A stretch of 47,132 nucleotides of DNA from Treponema sp. (GTDB lineage Bacteria; Spirochaetota; Spirochaetia; Treponematales; Treponemataceae), in NCBI GenBank assembly GCA_018384055.1, contig JAHAZL010000042.1, positions 1 through 47,132 of the forward strand, given 5' to 3'. Each line of letters begins with the position of its first letter. Position 1 is the first letter of the stretch. The notes beneath the pieces are model-generated. The model saw only the letters and a list, made by a program, of their open reading frames with translations, was not told the DNA's origin and made no database searches. The translations under genes were made by a program, and so were the position numbers. Shown here piece after piece: positions 32,263 to 40,682 of the stretch.

Positions 32263-33450
32263 CTACAGAAGCTGCGACGGGAACACCAGCCTGTAGCCTT
32301 TTGCCTTCAGTTCAGGATACATTTCCGAAAGAAGGGTCGGAAGTATTTTTGCCGACTTGTCTATATGGCCGATCATGATGACCTTCCCCTTTTTGTTAGC
32401 TATATCTATACCACGCATGATTTGCTTTAACATTTCTGCGCGGTCAATTATGTCGTCGATGAACACTTCCCTTTCAAGGATTTTCATGTCGCGCTCAAGG
32501 GCCGCAAAAGAAGCCATGGTATCTTTCGAAGTTCTTGAGTCCACGAAGTAAACCTTGTTGTCGGCAGCGGCATCAAGAACTGCTCCCATCATATTGAGGT
32601 CACAGGTTATGAGGGAACCTTCGTGATTGTTGAACCCCTTTACATGAGGACCAAGTTCAGAAAGATTTTTGCTGACAGTTGCATAAACTTCGCGGAGGCT
32701 CATGTCAGGAAGAATTGCACCGGGACCAGGATTCATCTTCAGATTCTGAGCCTGCATAGGCTGATGGAGCATGAGTTCTTTTCTGTCAGCAACAACAATC
32801 CTTGCACATTCTTTTGTGGCAGCAAGCTGAGGCAAAACCGCAATGGCTATAGGGAACGGAAGGCTTGTATATTTCCTGATGTTTGCAGTGGTCTGTCCTC
32901 CGTCATCAATGATGAAGCAAAGGCGAGCATTGTTTTTGCTCTGAGGAATACTGAATCTGGAAGGATTATCTGTCGGTTTTGCAATTGTTTTAGGCGGTGA
33001 CTTGCTTTCTGTTTTCTGTTCAACTTTTGGAGCTGCCTTTGTTTCTGTTTTTTTGATTTTCTTAGGTTGTACTGCAGCTTCAGTTCTAGGATGAACTTTT
33101 CTTTCTTCTTTTTCCTGAGTCCTTTTTGTTTCAGGCTTTTGTTCTTTCTTTTTTTTTACATCTGCTTTTGCAGATGGTGTTTTTTCTGCTTTTTCAGCAG
33201 GCTTTTGTACTGCCGTTTTCTTTTTCTGTTCTGGCTTAGCCTGCTTTTCTACTGCAGTCCTGCTATTTTTTTGAACTGAAGGATTTTGAGCTTCAGGTAC
33301 AGAAATCATGAAAGTAACTGAAAGAATTACGGCACAAACAAAAATCATTATGGCAGCTGCGGCCATTACCTTCTTATTGTCAAGCTTGACCTTAGGCTTG
33401 CGCTTTTTAGGAGACTTCTTTTTTTTGGGTGCAGATTTTTTTGTTGCCAT
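32263..33450 (-). CDS. Divergent polysaccharide deacetylase (YibQ family) with basic linker
   Basis: 395 residues. A basic Lys/Pro-rich cytoplasmic start (about 1-28), one transmembrane helix (about 30-50), a long Lys/Glu/Thr-rich linker (about 55-160) and the divergent deacetylase-2 domain: CFIIDDGG, ELMLHQPMQ, GFNNHEGS and YFVDSRTS are the family's conserved blocks. Probably periplasmic and acting on cell-wall or envelope glycan; the substrate is unknown. The ATG at 33450 is favoured over a TTG at 33459 because a promoter ends 8 nt before it. Confidence 0.85.
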   Translation of the reverse strand: MATKKSAPKKKKSPKKRKPKVKLDNKKVMAAAAIMIFVCAVILSVTFMISVPEAQNPSVQKNSRTAVEKQAKPEQKKKTAVQKPAEKAEKTPSAKADVKKKKEQKPETKRTQEKEERKVHPRTEAAVQPKKIKKTETKAAPKVEQKTESKSPPKTIAKPTDNPSRFSIPQSKNNARLCFIIDDGGQTTANIRKYTSLPFPIAIAVLPQLAATKECARIVVADRKELMLHQPMQAQNLKMNPGPGAILPDMSLREVYATVSKNLSELGPHVKGFNNHEGSLITCDLNMMGAVLDAAADNKVYFVDSRTSKDTMASFAALERDMKILEREVFIDDIIDRAEMLKQIMRGIDIANKKGKVIMIGHIDKSAKILPTLLSEMYPELKAKGYRLVFPSQLL

Positions 33451-33458
33451 TTGCGACA

Positions 33459-33487
33459 ATAATAGAACAAAATCACAGAAACTTCAA
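33459..33487 (-). promoter_or_regulatory. Promoter of the YibQ-family gene, leaderless type
   Basis: Minus-strand -35 TTGAAG (plus 33482-33487), exact 17-bp spacer, -10 TATTAT (plus 33459-33464), then 8 nt (TGTCGCAA) to the ATG at 33450. No Shine-Dalgarno. Confidence 0.6.
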
Positions 33488-33636
33488 ACAGTGGCGGCGG
33501 AAAAAAACTTTGGAATCCCCTTGTTGCCCTGACATCAAGGCTGAATTCAGAAAAAATACATCAGTCTGTAACCAACAGTGGCTCCGTTTGATTTTATTCA
33601 TGTAGAATGATAGACTTTAACGCAAGGAAAAACATT

Positions 33637-34044
33637 ATGAAAAAAATCAACGCCGTTATTTTTGCAGCAATCGCATTTGCATTCACCTCATGCCAGTCAC
33701 AGGAGTTGGCAATTCCTCCAGAGGCAACATCCCTCGAAATCATACAGCAGGCACAGACTGCTTTTGACAAAGGAAACAGAAAGAGAGCCATCGAATGCTA
33801 CGAAACCCTCATCCAGCGTTATGGAAACAATCCCGCCATATATGTGGAAGCACGCTACGAAATTGCACACATCTATGTAAAGCAGAAGAAGTATAAGGAA
33901 GCAGAACCTATCCTCGCAGAACTTAAGGAAATATATGATTCAAGTGCACCTGGAATGCTTCCTGGAGCCTACAGAAAAATGGCCCTCAATGACTACGCAA
34001 AAGTTAAGGAAAACCTTAAAAAGTCAAGGGAAGAAAAAAAATAG
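33637..34044 (+). CDS. Lipoprotein with TPR-like helices
   Basis: 135 residues. Lipoprotein signal with lipobox FTSC (Cys about residue 19), then helix pairs with the tetratricopeptide rhythm (AQTAFDKGNRKRAIECYETL, ARYEIAHIYVKQKKYKEAEP). The shape resembles short BamD/YbgF-like scaffold lipoproteins, but no specific family is recognised. AAGGAA precedes the ATG; the frame open from 33607 lacks a ribosome binding site. Ends at a shared terminator facing the VWA gene. Confidence 0.75.
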   Translation: MKKINAVIFAAIAFAFTSCQSQELAIPPEATSLEIIQQAQTAFDKGNRKRAIECYETLIQRYGNNPAIYVEARYEIAHIYVKQKKYKEAEPILAELKEIYDSSAPGMLPGAYRKMALNDYAKVKENLKKSREEKK

Positions 34045-34076
34045 AATTTTTATAGCCCCGAAAATTTACGGACATA

Positions 34077-34121
34077 AAAAAGCAGCTTGCATTAAAACAC
34101 GGCAGGCTGCTTTTTTTTTAC
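34077..34121. terminator. Bidirectional terminator between convergent genes
   Basis: 14-bp stem (34077-34090 with 34102-34115, core AGCAGC/GCTGCT), A run on the left and nine T on the right, serving both the lipoprotein gene and the VWA gene. Confidence 0.85.
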
Positions 34122-34123
34122 TT

Positions 34124-35341
34124 CTATTCCTTTGACTTTTCATCCGGAACAATAATGCAGTCCAGTGTTACGGATTTTTTCTTTGCAAGTTCCATTACCT
34201 TTCCCTGGGAGATTTTCTTTGGTCCCCTTGGTTTTGGATGAGGTTCAGCATCACCTATGAGGATTATTTTTCTTGCGGCATCATCCCGCCATTCATAGAA
34301 AGTCAGGCCTGCCCAAAGGGCTTCATAGACAGCTTCAGGTATATCCCCTCCTTCATTTCCGCGGATAAGGACCTTATCAAGATTCTTCACGAACTGAGCT
34401 GTGTTTCGGGTAAAGTCAAAGAACTTCACAGGAAGTCCCTTGTAGTTATATGAATCGTTGTAGTCGCGGTAAAAAAGAAGCCCAAGCCTCAAATCTCCGA
34501 AAGACTTAACCTGTTCAAGAAGTTTTGGAACCCATTCTTCCCTGAGTCTTTCCATGTCGTCCTTCATGCTGCCCGTAGTATCAATGGCGAAAACAACATC
34601 CACCTTTCCGTGAGGAGTTATGTTTTCAACTGCGGAAAGAAGATCTTCAGTAAGTTTTTCAGGCCTTGAATAGTAAAGCATTCCGTCCTTTGCAATTTCC
34701 GCAAATTTTTCTGCGGCAACGGAATTGTAATCGTCCGTAAGAATAATTTCCGGTTCAACCGGAGGCTCAGGTTTCTTTGGAGGAACCTTGCCGAAATCAA
34801 ACATGAAGGCATTGTCCATGAAGCGCCCTGTATAGTCTCCGTATGGCTTTTCAAAAGTCCTGATGTTGATGAAAGTTCCCTTACCGATCTTAACGGTTCC
34901 GTTTCTGGACCATGGATAGCCGTAATGCAATATTTCAGGAATATAGATATGGAAACATTCCCCAAGCTTTTCATGACGAACTGCAGTTGAAGAAATAAGG
35001 CTGTATTTTGCAGATTCAGAATGGAGTTCCTGTCCGTTAAGGTAGCGGATTTCATCACCGTTGACTGAATTCCATTCACCGGCACGGTATGCGTAGTTGG
35101 GTTCTTTTCCACCCGGGTCTTTTGTGGTCTCAACAAGCATTACACTTTTGATGCGGCTCTTTCTGCGGACATAAAGGTCAAAGCCGTTTTTTTCTCCGTT
35201 GGAATCCAAATGCCGAGCAAGGACAATATCCTCTGCAAGCACCTGCATTTCAGGAGTCTCAACAATTCCCCTTGCCTGCTGGGCAAAACCAGAAATACTA
35301 CACAAAAATAAACCTAAAATTAAAAAAAGCCTTTTTCCCAT
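34124..35341 (-). CDS. Secreted von Willebrand factor A domain protein
   Basis: 405 residues. Signal peptide (cleavage after about SGFA), an N-terminal beta-rich region with no recognised family (about 22-220) and a VWA domain from about 245 (VDVVFAIDTTGSMKDDM) with a modified MIDAS, DTTGS, plus GNEGGDIPEA as the distal metal-site segment and IILIGDAEPH. Such proteins usually mediate metal-dependent protein contacts. No Shine-Dalgarno is seen; GATATA lies 6 nt before the ATG, with a poor -35. Confidence 0.8.
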   Translation of the reverse strand: MGKRLFLILGLFLCSISGFAQQARGIVETPEMQVLAEDIVLARHLDSNGEKNGFDLYVRRKSRIKSVMLVETTKDPGGKEPNYAYRAGEWNSVNGDEIRYLNGQELHSESAKYSLISSTAVRHEKLGECFHIYIPEILHYGYPWSRNGTVKIGKGTFINIRTFEKPYGDYTGRFMDNAFMFDFGKVPPKKPEPPVEPEIILTDDYNSVAAEKFAEIAKDGMLYYSRPEKLTEDLLSAVENITPHGKVDVVFAIDTTGSMKDDMERLREEWVPKLLEQVKSFGDLRLGLLFYRDYNDSYNYKGLPVKFFDFTRNTAQFVKNLDKVLIRGNEGGDIPEAVYEALWAGLTFYEWRDDAARKIILIGDAEPHPKPRGPKKISQGKVMELAKKKSVTLDCIIVPDEKSKE

Positions 35342-35440
35342 ATTCTATATATCGGCTCATTTTCTTCATCGTTGAAGCAAATGCAGCTTCTGCACGACTT
35401 AAGCATCGTAAAAAAAAATTACTGCCTCTTAAATTCTTAC

Positions 35441-35469
35441 TTCTCAAATTGCATTTGTTAGATTATAAT
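35441..35469 (+). promoter_or_regulatory. Promoter of the gene at 35522
   Basis: -35 TTCTCA (35441-35446), 17-bp spacer and perfect -10 TATAAT (35464-35469). Leader about 45 nt. A TTGACA further down (35488-35493) has no matching -10. Confidence 0.55.
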
Positions 35470-35521
35470 GAAGTAAACTGGAAGAATTTGACAAATAATA
35501 GAAAGAACGGTGGGAATTACT

Positions 35522-36646
35522 ATGGAAAACCTTAACAGGGAAGAGGAACTGGAAGCAATCAGAAACTCCTCTTTCGATTCTGTAAGCATAGACGAATTCT
35601 TTGACAATGCTTCTCAAAAAGAAGATGACATCATTCAGACTGGCATCATTGTATTTACGGATCACCAGCAGAAACTCATAGACAGATTAAGTTCAGCCCT
35701 TGCACAGAATGCATCGGACAGAGTAGACAGGCTTCAGAGCCGACTAACTGATGTTACAAACCTTGCAAAGGCCATTGCATACTTTCCTTCTCTTCTTGAA
35801 AGGGCTAACACAACAACATCCACAAGAACACCGGAAGCACTTGTTGAAACTTTGATTTCATATCAGGAAGACGGTGATACAACATTGCACATGCCTTCAA
35901 AGGCAATTCTTGGAAAAGGCTTCCTTGTTGCAAAGATCCACACTTTCTTCTCAATGTCCAAGCTTGCAAAGAACTACGCAAAGATGACTGACAGGGAAGT
36001 AAAGGAATACAGCGACGAAACAATCTCCATGATGTTTACCCTCATGGCTGAAGATGTTTACATGAACCTCATCAAGGACAAGAACATTGCCCTTGATATT
36101 CGCCGTGAAATTGCCAACAGCCTCATCATCCTTTGGGAACACAGAAGCGACCAGACAATCAACGACATTGCACCTGTCCTTCAGTCCGTATGGACAGCAC
36201 GCCGCAAGCTTGCCCCTGCCTTCGGTACAATGATGGGAACAAGCGAGCTCCTTATGGTAACACTCCAGATGGATGACCAGTGGAACTCTTTCATCCGCGA
36301 AAGGCTTGCAGATCCTGAAGTTACACAGGCAATGGAAGAATTCCTCTTTGGAGTTTCATACGAACAGATTTTAAGGCTCAAGGGCATACTCCGTGATCAG
36401 GGAGTAAAGTCTATTGGCCGTGACGAAGTAAGTGCATACCTTGGGGAACGCGTTAAGACAGACATTAACCTTGACTACCGCGACTTCTACCTGCTATATA
36501 CAGTCCGCCGTGATAATGCGCGTGCAAGACAGAGACTTCATCTCCAAGGACCAAAGAACACCCTTGAAGACCACTTCTTCAAGTTCATCATGGAACAGAA
36601 CAGGGAAAAGCAGAAGAACGACACATTTGCAAAGGAATACCTCTAG
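35522..36646 (+). CDS. Conserved-looking cytosolic protein, unknown function
   Basis: 374 residues, soluble and mainly helical, with no signal or membrane segment and no motif that I recognise. It contains an acidic start (MENLNREEELEAIRN), a long Arg/Asp-rich helical middle and a charged C-terminus. The ATG at 35522 follows GGTGGGA; a GTG at 35510 is less likely. The XRE-cupin gene starts 2 nt after its stop, so the two are co-translated and possibly functionally linked. Confidence 0.75.
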   Translation: MENLNREEELEAIRNSSFDSVSIDEFFDNASQKEDDIIQTGIIVFTDHQQKLIDRLSSALAQNASDRVDRLQSRLTDVTNLAKAIAYFPSLLERANTTTSTRTPEALVETLISYQEDGDTTLHMPSKAILGKGFLVAKIHTFFSMSKLAKNYAKMTDREVKEYSDETISMMFTLMAEDVYMNLIKDKNIALDIRREIANSLIILWEHRSDQTINDIAPVLQSVWTARRKLAPAFGTMMGTSELLMVTLQMDDQWNSFIRERLADPEVTQAMEEFLFGVSYEQILRLKGILRDQGVKSIGRDEVSAYLGERVKTDINLDYRDFYLLYTVRRDNARARQRLHLQGPKNTLEDHFFKFIMEQNREKQKNDTFAKEYL

Positions 36647-36648
36647 AA

Positions 36649-37245
36649 ATGAGCGACGAAGTAAACGAAGAAAAAAAGACATATCATTTTGGCGAAAAAC
36701 TCAGGGACGTGCGCGAAAAGAAGCACATGACCCTTAAATCTGTAGCACAGGCAGCCGGTGTAAGCGAAAGCCTTGTATCCCAGATCGAAAGAAACAAGGT
36801 TTCACCTGCCATTGACACACTGCTTGATCTTGCCAATGCCCTGGACATCAACCTTGAATATCTTTTTGAGGAATACACGCGCAACAGGCCGGTTTCCATT
36901 ACTCACAAGGATGAACGCCGCACCCTCAACGAAAATGATGTCGTGTACAAGGAACTTTCCGATTCCTACAGCGGCAACGGTGAAAATTCCTTTGAAAGCT
37001 ATACGGTAACAATCCCTGTAGGCTCAAACACTCACCGCGGACTTTACGGACACATCGGAAAGGAAATGGGACTCATTACAAAGGGAACCGGAATCCTCTA
37101 CCACGGAAACAAAAGCTATGCGATTACAGCCGGAGACAGCATTACCTTCAGCGCAAACCTTCCCCACCACCTTGAAAACACGGGTACAGAACCCCTTGAA
37201 GCCATCTGGTTTGTAACGCCCTCGCAGAAATTCAATTCAAACTGA
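36649..37245 (+). CDS. XRE-family regulator with cupin sensor domain
   Basis: 198 residues. An N-terminal helix-turn-helix of the XRE type (about 13-70: LRDVREKKHMTLKSVAQAAG, SESLVSQIERNKVSPAIDTL) is joined to a C-terminal cupin_2 barrel (about 120-195: GHIGKEMGLITKGTG, GDSITFSANLPHHLENTG). The layout is that of PuuR/SinR-cupin regulators that sense small metabolites. AAGGA lies 12-13 nt before the ATG inside the previous gene. It may control its own two-gene operon. Confidence 0.9.
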   Translation: MSDEVNEEKKTYHFGEKLRDVREKKHMTLKSVAQAAGVSESLVSQIERNKVSPAIDTLLDLANALDINLEYLFEEYTRNRPVSITHKDERRTLNENDVVYKELSDSYSGNGENSFESYTVTIPVGSNTHRGLYGHIGKEMGLITKGTGILYHGNKSYAITAGDSITFSANLPHHLENTGTEPLEAIWFVTPSQKFNSN

Positions 37246-37376
37246 GCATGAACTGATTGAAAAAAACTGCACAAAACGGTATTATTTGCAAACAAATTCC
37301 AACAGGAATCTGCAGTAATTAGCTCTGTATGATGACCTCTGGATATTTTCAAACTATATTTTAAGGGGTAAGAATA

Positions 37377-38633
37377 ATGCCGTATTCTGAACCAACCGAC
37401 CTCGCTGTCGTAGCCTGTCCTGGTGGAGAATCCTTCGCCAATGAAGTAATCACTCATCTTCGCCACATGTACAAACATCGTTTTTCCCTCAAGAGTGATG
37501 TAATCGCAAAACGCTATGGTATTGAAAAAGAAAAAGTAGTTCAGCAGACGAACCTTGAAAATGACATTCATACCAGCGATCTTTGTATCCGTGGAAATAT
37601 TGAAAAGTATCGTCCCCCTGTATTCAAGGTAAACGCATCTTTTACATATTTTGCAAACGGTGAATTCAAGTGCGAACTCAACGAATGCATTCGCGGTAAG
37701 GATGTTTACATTTTCCAGGATGTTGAAAACCACGAAGAAATCCTCATGAACGGTGGAAAGGCAAAACTCAAGCTTTCCGTAAACGATCATGTCATGGGAC
37801 TCCTCGTTACAATCGACGCAGTTCGTCAGGCCGGTGCAAGACAGATTACACTCGTTGTTCCAGCTTACCCATATAGCCGCCAGCACAAGAAGAAGAGCCG
37901 CGAAGGTCTTACAGCTGCTCTCCTTGGACATATCTATGAATCAATGGAAGTAAAGAGAATCATCACTCTCGACCTCCACTCACGCGAAATCGTAAACGCA
38001 TTCGCACACACACACTGCGAAAACCTTCACGCTTCATACCAGATTATCCGTGAACTTGCAAAGGCAGTTGACCTTACAAAGGAAGACCTCGTAGTTGTAT
38101 CTCCAGATACAGGTGCCATCGACCGCAACAAGTTCTATGCAACAGGACTCAAGAAGCCTCTCGCAATGATTTACAAAGAGAGAGACTACTCAGTTGTTAC
38201 TCAGGATGCAAAGAATACAAACATCAAGAGCGTAAAGCTCCTTGGTGATGTTCAGGGAAAGGTTGCTTTCCTTGCAGACGATATGCTCGGTACTGGCGGA
38301 ACATTGCTCAAGGCCATGGAATTCCTCCACAACAACGGTGCTACAAAGGTTATCGCTGCAATTTCCCTTCCGTTCTTTACAGGAAATGCCATCGAACAGT
38401 TTGACGAAGCATACAGGAAGGGATTGTTCTACAGAATCATCGGAACAAACGCTGTTTACCACGAAGATCTTCTTACACGCGAATGGTACATCAGCACAAA
38501 TGTTTCCGGTCTTTTTGCAAATGTCATCACAAGACTCCACCACAACCAGTCTTTGGGTGACCTCCTTGACAACCGCTCAATCATCGACAAGCTTATCAAG
38601 GCAAGCACACCTGCTGAAAACAATAATAATTAA
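37377..38633 (+). CDS. prs: Ribose-phosphate pyrophosphokinase, long form
   Basis: Makes PRPP from ribose-5-phosphate and ATP for purine, pyrimidine, His and Trp synthesis. 418 residues against ~315 for the usual enzyme; the extra length lies in an N-terminal insertion (about 20-90) and within the C-terminal part. Recognisable blocks are PAYPYSRQHKK (the flexible catalytic loop region), LDLHSREI, VVSPDTGAIDRNKFY and the PRPP loop FLADDMLGTGGTL, where the usual DDMxDTGGT has Gly. AAGGGG precedes the ATG. A strong terminator follows. Confidence 0.88.
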   Translation: MPYSEPTDLAVVACPGGESFANEVITHLRHMYKHRFSLKSDVIAKRYGIEKEKVVQQTNLENDIHTSDLCIRGNIEKYRPPVFKVNASFTYFANGEFKCELNECIRGKDVYIFQDVENHEEILMNGGKAKLKLSVNDHVMGLLVTIDAVRQAGARQITLVVPAYPYSRQHKKKSREGLTAALLGHIYESMEVKRIITLDLHSREIVNAFAHTHCENLHASYQIIRELAKAVDLTKEDLVVVSPDTGAIDRNKFYATGLKKPLAMIYKERDYSVVTQDAKNTNIKSVKLLGDVQGKVAFLADDMLGTGGTLLKAMEFLHNNGATKVIAAISLPFFTGNAIEQFDEAYRKGLFYRIIGTNAVYHEDLLTREWYISTNVSGLFANVITRLHHNQSLGDLLDNRSIIDKLIKASTPAENNNN

Positions 38634-38659
38634 GAATTAGGGATGCATAATTCATAATC
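38632..38659. repeat. Heptamer repeat overlapping the prs stop
   Basis: AAGAATT, AGGGATG, CATAATT, CATAATC in 7-bp register, beginning within the prs stop codon. Confidence 0.5.
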
Positions 38660-38664
38660 AGAAG

Positions 38665-38702
38665 CGGCCATCTTTGGAGAAATCCAGGGATGCCGTTTTT
38701 TT
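38665..38702 (+). terminator. Strong terminator after prs
   Basis: 13-bp stem with two G-T pairs and one bulged C (38665-38678 with 38683-38695), GAAA tetraloop and seven T. Confidence 0.85.
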
Positions 38703-38740
38703 TATTATTTGTGTTATAATCATTATTGAGTCGGGACATT

Positions 38741-38789
38741 CACAATTGATAATTCTTAATTGTGAATTATGAATTATGAATTATAAATT
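38741..38789. repeat. Heptamer repeat of seven units in front of the FGGY kinase
   Basis: CACAATT, GATAATT, CTTAATT, GTGAATT, ATGAATT, ATGAATT, ATAAATT: seven units, AATT exactly every 7 bp. The array ends 6 bp before the start codon and contains the predicted promoter. Confidence 0.8.
38760..38787 (+). promoter_or_regulatory. FGGY kinase promoter inside the heptamer array
   Basis: -35 TTGTGA (38760-38765), 16-bp spacer, -10 TATAAA (38782-38787), 8 nt to the ATG at 38796, no Shine-Dalgarno. A second -10 (TATAAT, 38715-38720) lies upstream without a -35. Confidence 0.5.
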
Positions 38790-38795
38790 AGTAAT

Positions 38796-40031
38796 ATGAC
38801 AATTCTTTGTGTAGACATCGGAACATCATCCCTTAAAGCGGCCCTCATTACAGACGAAGGAAAAGTCCTTGCCAAAAGCCGCAGGAAATTTCTCCTCGTA
38901 AAAACCGAACATTCTTCAAAGGAATGGTTCCCTGCCCTTCAGAATGCAGCTGCCGAACTTTTTGAACAGGCCCCAGAATCCAAGGTTGACGGAATCTGCA
39001 TCAGCGGAAACGGACCGACCCTTGTTGCAACTTCAGGCGAAACTTTTTTATGGAACGAAGAAGCAGTCCAGATAAAGAGCCCTTCCCTTTTCATTCCGAG
39101 AATTATTTCCTTTAAAAACAAATATTCTGGAGTTTGGGAAAAGACCCAGTACATTTTCGGAGCACCGGAATACCTTATCTGGCTTTTGACAGACAAGGCC
39201 TGCACTATTCTTCCGGACGAAAGATACAGAAAGGCATATTGGACTGACGAAGACCTTGCATCGGCAGGGTTGACTTCAGACGACATTGCAAAACTTCCAC
39301 CGTTCAAAATGTCTTCGGAAAAAATAGGCGGACTTACCCACAAGGCAGTTTCCTTCATCGGCGGTGAAGAACACGGAATTGAAGACGGACTTCCAGTTTT
39401 CCTTGGAGCCCCTGATTTTGTTGCCGCCCTTGTAGGAACAGCAACAGTAGAAGAAAACACAATATGCGACAGGGCAGGTTCTAGCGAAGGAATAAACTTC
39501 TGTACAAGGGAACCTCTCTACGGAGACAACATCAGAACCCTTCCATCAATTGTTCCGGGGCTTTGGAATGCAAGCGTTCTTCTTCCAGACAGCGGTTCAA
39601 AGTTTGCAGCCTTCAAGCAGAAGATTGACCGAGAACTTGGTGAGTCCGTAGACTACAACGACCTTCTGGACAGAATGATCGACAGCGACGGATCAAGTGC
39701 TGCATTGGATCAGGGGAAATACCTTTTGATTCAGACTGCCCTTGATGTAAAGAGCGCCATCGAAACTTTAAGGAAAGCTGCTTTTGAAAAGGGACTTCCT
39801 TTCCCTGACAAGATGACCATTACAGGTGGCCAGGCAAGCAACGACAAGCGAAACCAGATGAAAGCCGACATTACCGGAATAAAGATTCAGGTGCCTTCAT
39901 GCTCGGACAGCGAACTTCTCGGTGATGCGGCAATGGCTTTGGCCGGCATGGGTGTTTTCGGTTCAATCCAGGAAGCTTCTAAAAAACTTTTCAGTGCGGG
40001 AAAACTTTTTATCCCGGCAGTAGAAGAATAG
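38796..40031 (+). CDS. FGGY-family carbohydrate kinase
   Basis: 411 residues. The N-terminal ATPase segment DIGTSSLKAALI, the GAPDFVAALVG block (Asp in the catalytic-base position) and the C-terminal ITGGQASNDKRNQMKADI and ELLGDAAMALAG blocks place it in the FGGY family, nearest xylulokinase-like members. It is ~80 residues shorter than typical (480-500). The sugar is not predictable. A HAD hydrolase gene follows after 3 nt, suggesting a joint role in handling a phosphorylated sugar or by-product. Confidence 0.82.
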   Translation: MTILCVDIGTSSLKAALITDEGKVLAKSRRKFLLVKTEHSSKEWFPALQNAAAELFEQAPESKVDGICISGNGPTLVATSGETFLWNEEAVQIKSPSLFIPRIISFKNKYSGVWEKTQYIFGAPEYLIWLLTDKACTILPDERYRKAYWTDEDLASAGLTSDDIAKLPPFKMSSEKIGGLTHKAVSFIGGEEHGIEDGLPVFLGAPDFVAALVGTATVEENTICDRAGSSEGINFCTREPLYGDNIRTLPSIVPGLWNASVLLPDSGSKFAAFKQKIDRELGESVDYNDLLDRMIDSDGSSAALDQGKYLLIQTALDVKSAIETLRKAAFEKGLPFPDKMTITGGQASNDKRNQMKADITGIKIQVPSCSDSELLGDAAMALAGMGVFGSIQEASKKLFSAGKLFIPAVEE

Positions 40032-40034
40032 AAA

Positions 40035-40676
40035 ATGGAAAAGTTCAACCTTCCCCAAAATCCAACGACCCTTATTTTTGACATAGACGGAACTTTGTAC
40101 ACAAGCGCAGAATTCGTTCAGGAACAGATTGATGTTCAGGTTCGTCATTGGGCTGACATAAATGGAATGTCTCACGAAGATGCAAGAAAAAAAATTGCTG
40201 ACTTTAGGAAAAAATATGCCGCTGAAAACGACGGAAAGAAAATCAGCCTTGGAAATGTATTCTTGAATTTTGGCGTTGACATCGACACAAGCATCCGGTG
40301 GAGAATTGAACTTTTAAAGCCTGAAAATTTCCTGAAGCCAAACGAAGAATTAAAAACAGCACTTGAAAAGGCCTCAGAAAAATTCACCCTCATTGCAGTA
40401 ACAAACAATCCGGTGGAAGCCGCAAGAAAAACACTGGCAGTCCTTGGACTTGATAAAATAATTCCAGAAATCATCGGACTTGATACCTGCAGAAAATCAA
40501 AGCCTGCAAAGGAAATCCTGGACATTGCACTGGAACGCACTGGGGCAAAAGCAGAAGAATGCATTTCCATTGGAGACCGTTACGACATAGACCTTTCGCT
40601 CCCTGTCAAGATGGGAATGGGCGGAGTCCTTGTAAACGGTGCGGATGAAGTAATAGAATTTCTTGAGACCTTGTAG
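40035..40676 (+). CDS. HAD-family hydrolase
   Basis: 213 residues of the HAD-IA type. Motif I is IFDIDGTLY (nucleophile Asp about 16, acid/base Asp about 18), motif II AVTNN, motif III Lys in RKSKPAKE and motif IV GDRYDID. The helical cap between motifs I and II fits phosphoglycolate/pyrimidine-nucleotidase-like subclass I caps. Likely a small-molecule phosphatase; substrate unknown. Nearly abuts the FGGY kinase gene and precedes a REP-like palindrome. Confidence 0.85.
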   Translation: MEKFNLPQNPTTLIFDIDGTLYTSAEFVQEQIDVQVRHWADINGMSHEDARKKIADFRKKYAAENDGKKISLGNVFLNFGVDIDTSIRWRIELLKPENFLKPNEELKTALEKASEKFTLIAVTNNPVEAARKTLAVLGLDKIIPEIIGLDTCRKSKPAKEILDIALERTGAKAEECISIGDRYDIDLSLPVKMGMGGVLVNGADEVIEFLETL

Positions 40677-40682
40677 TATACA

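Noticed and set aside
37116..37931. Minus-strand open frame of 271 codons
   Set aside because: It lies antisense to the XRE-cupin gene and prs, both clear genes; it has no recognisable domain and no ribosome binding site.
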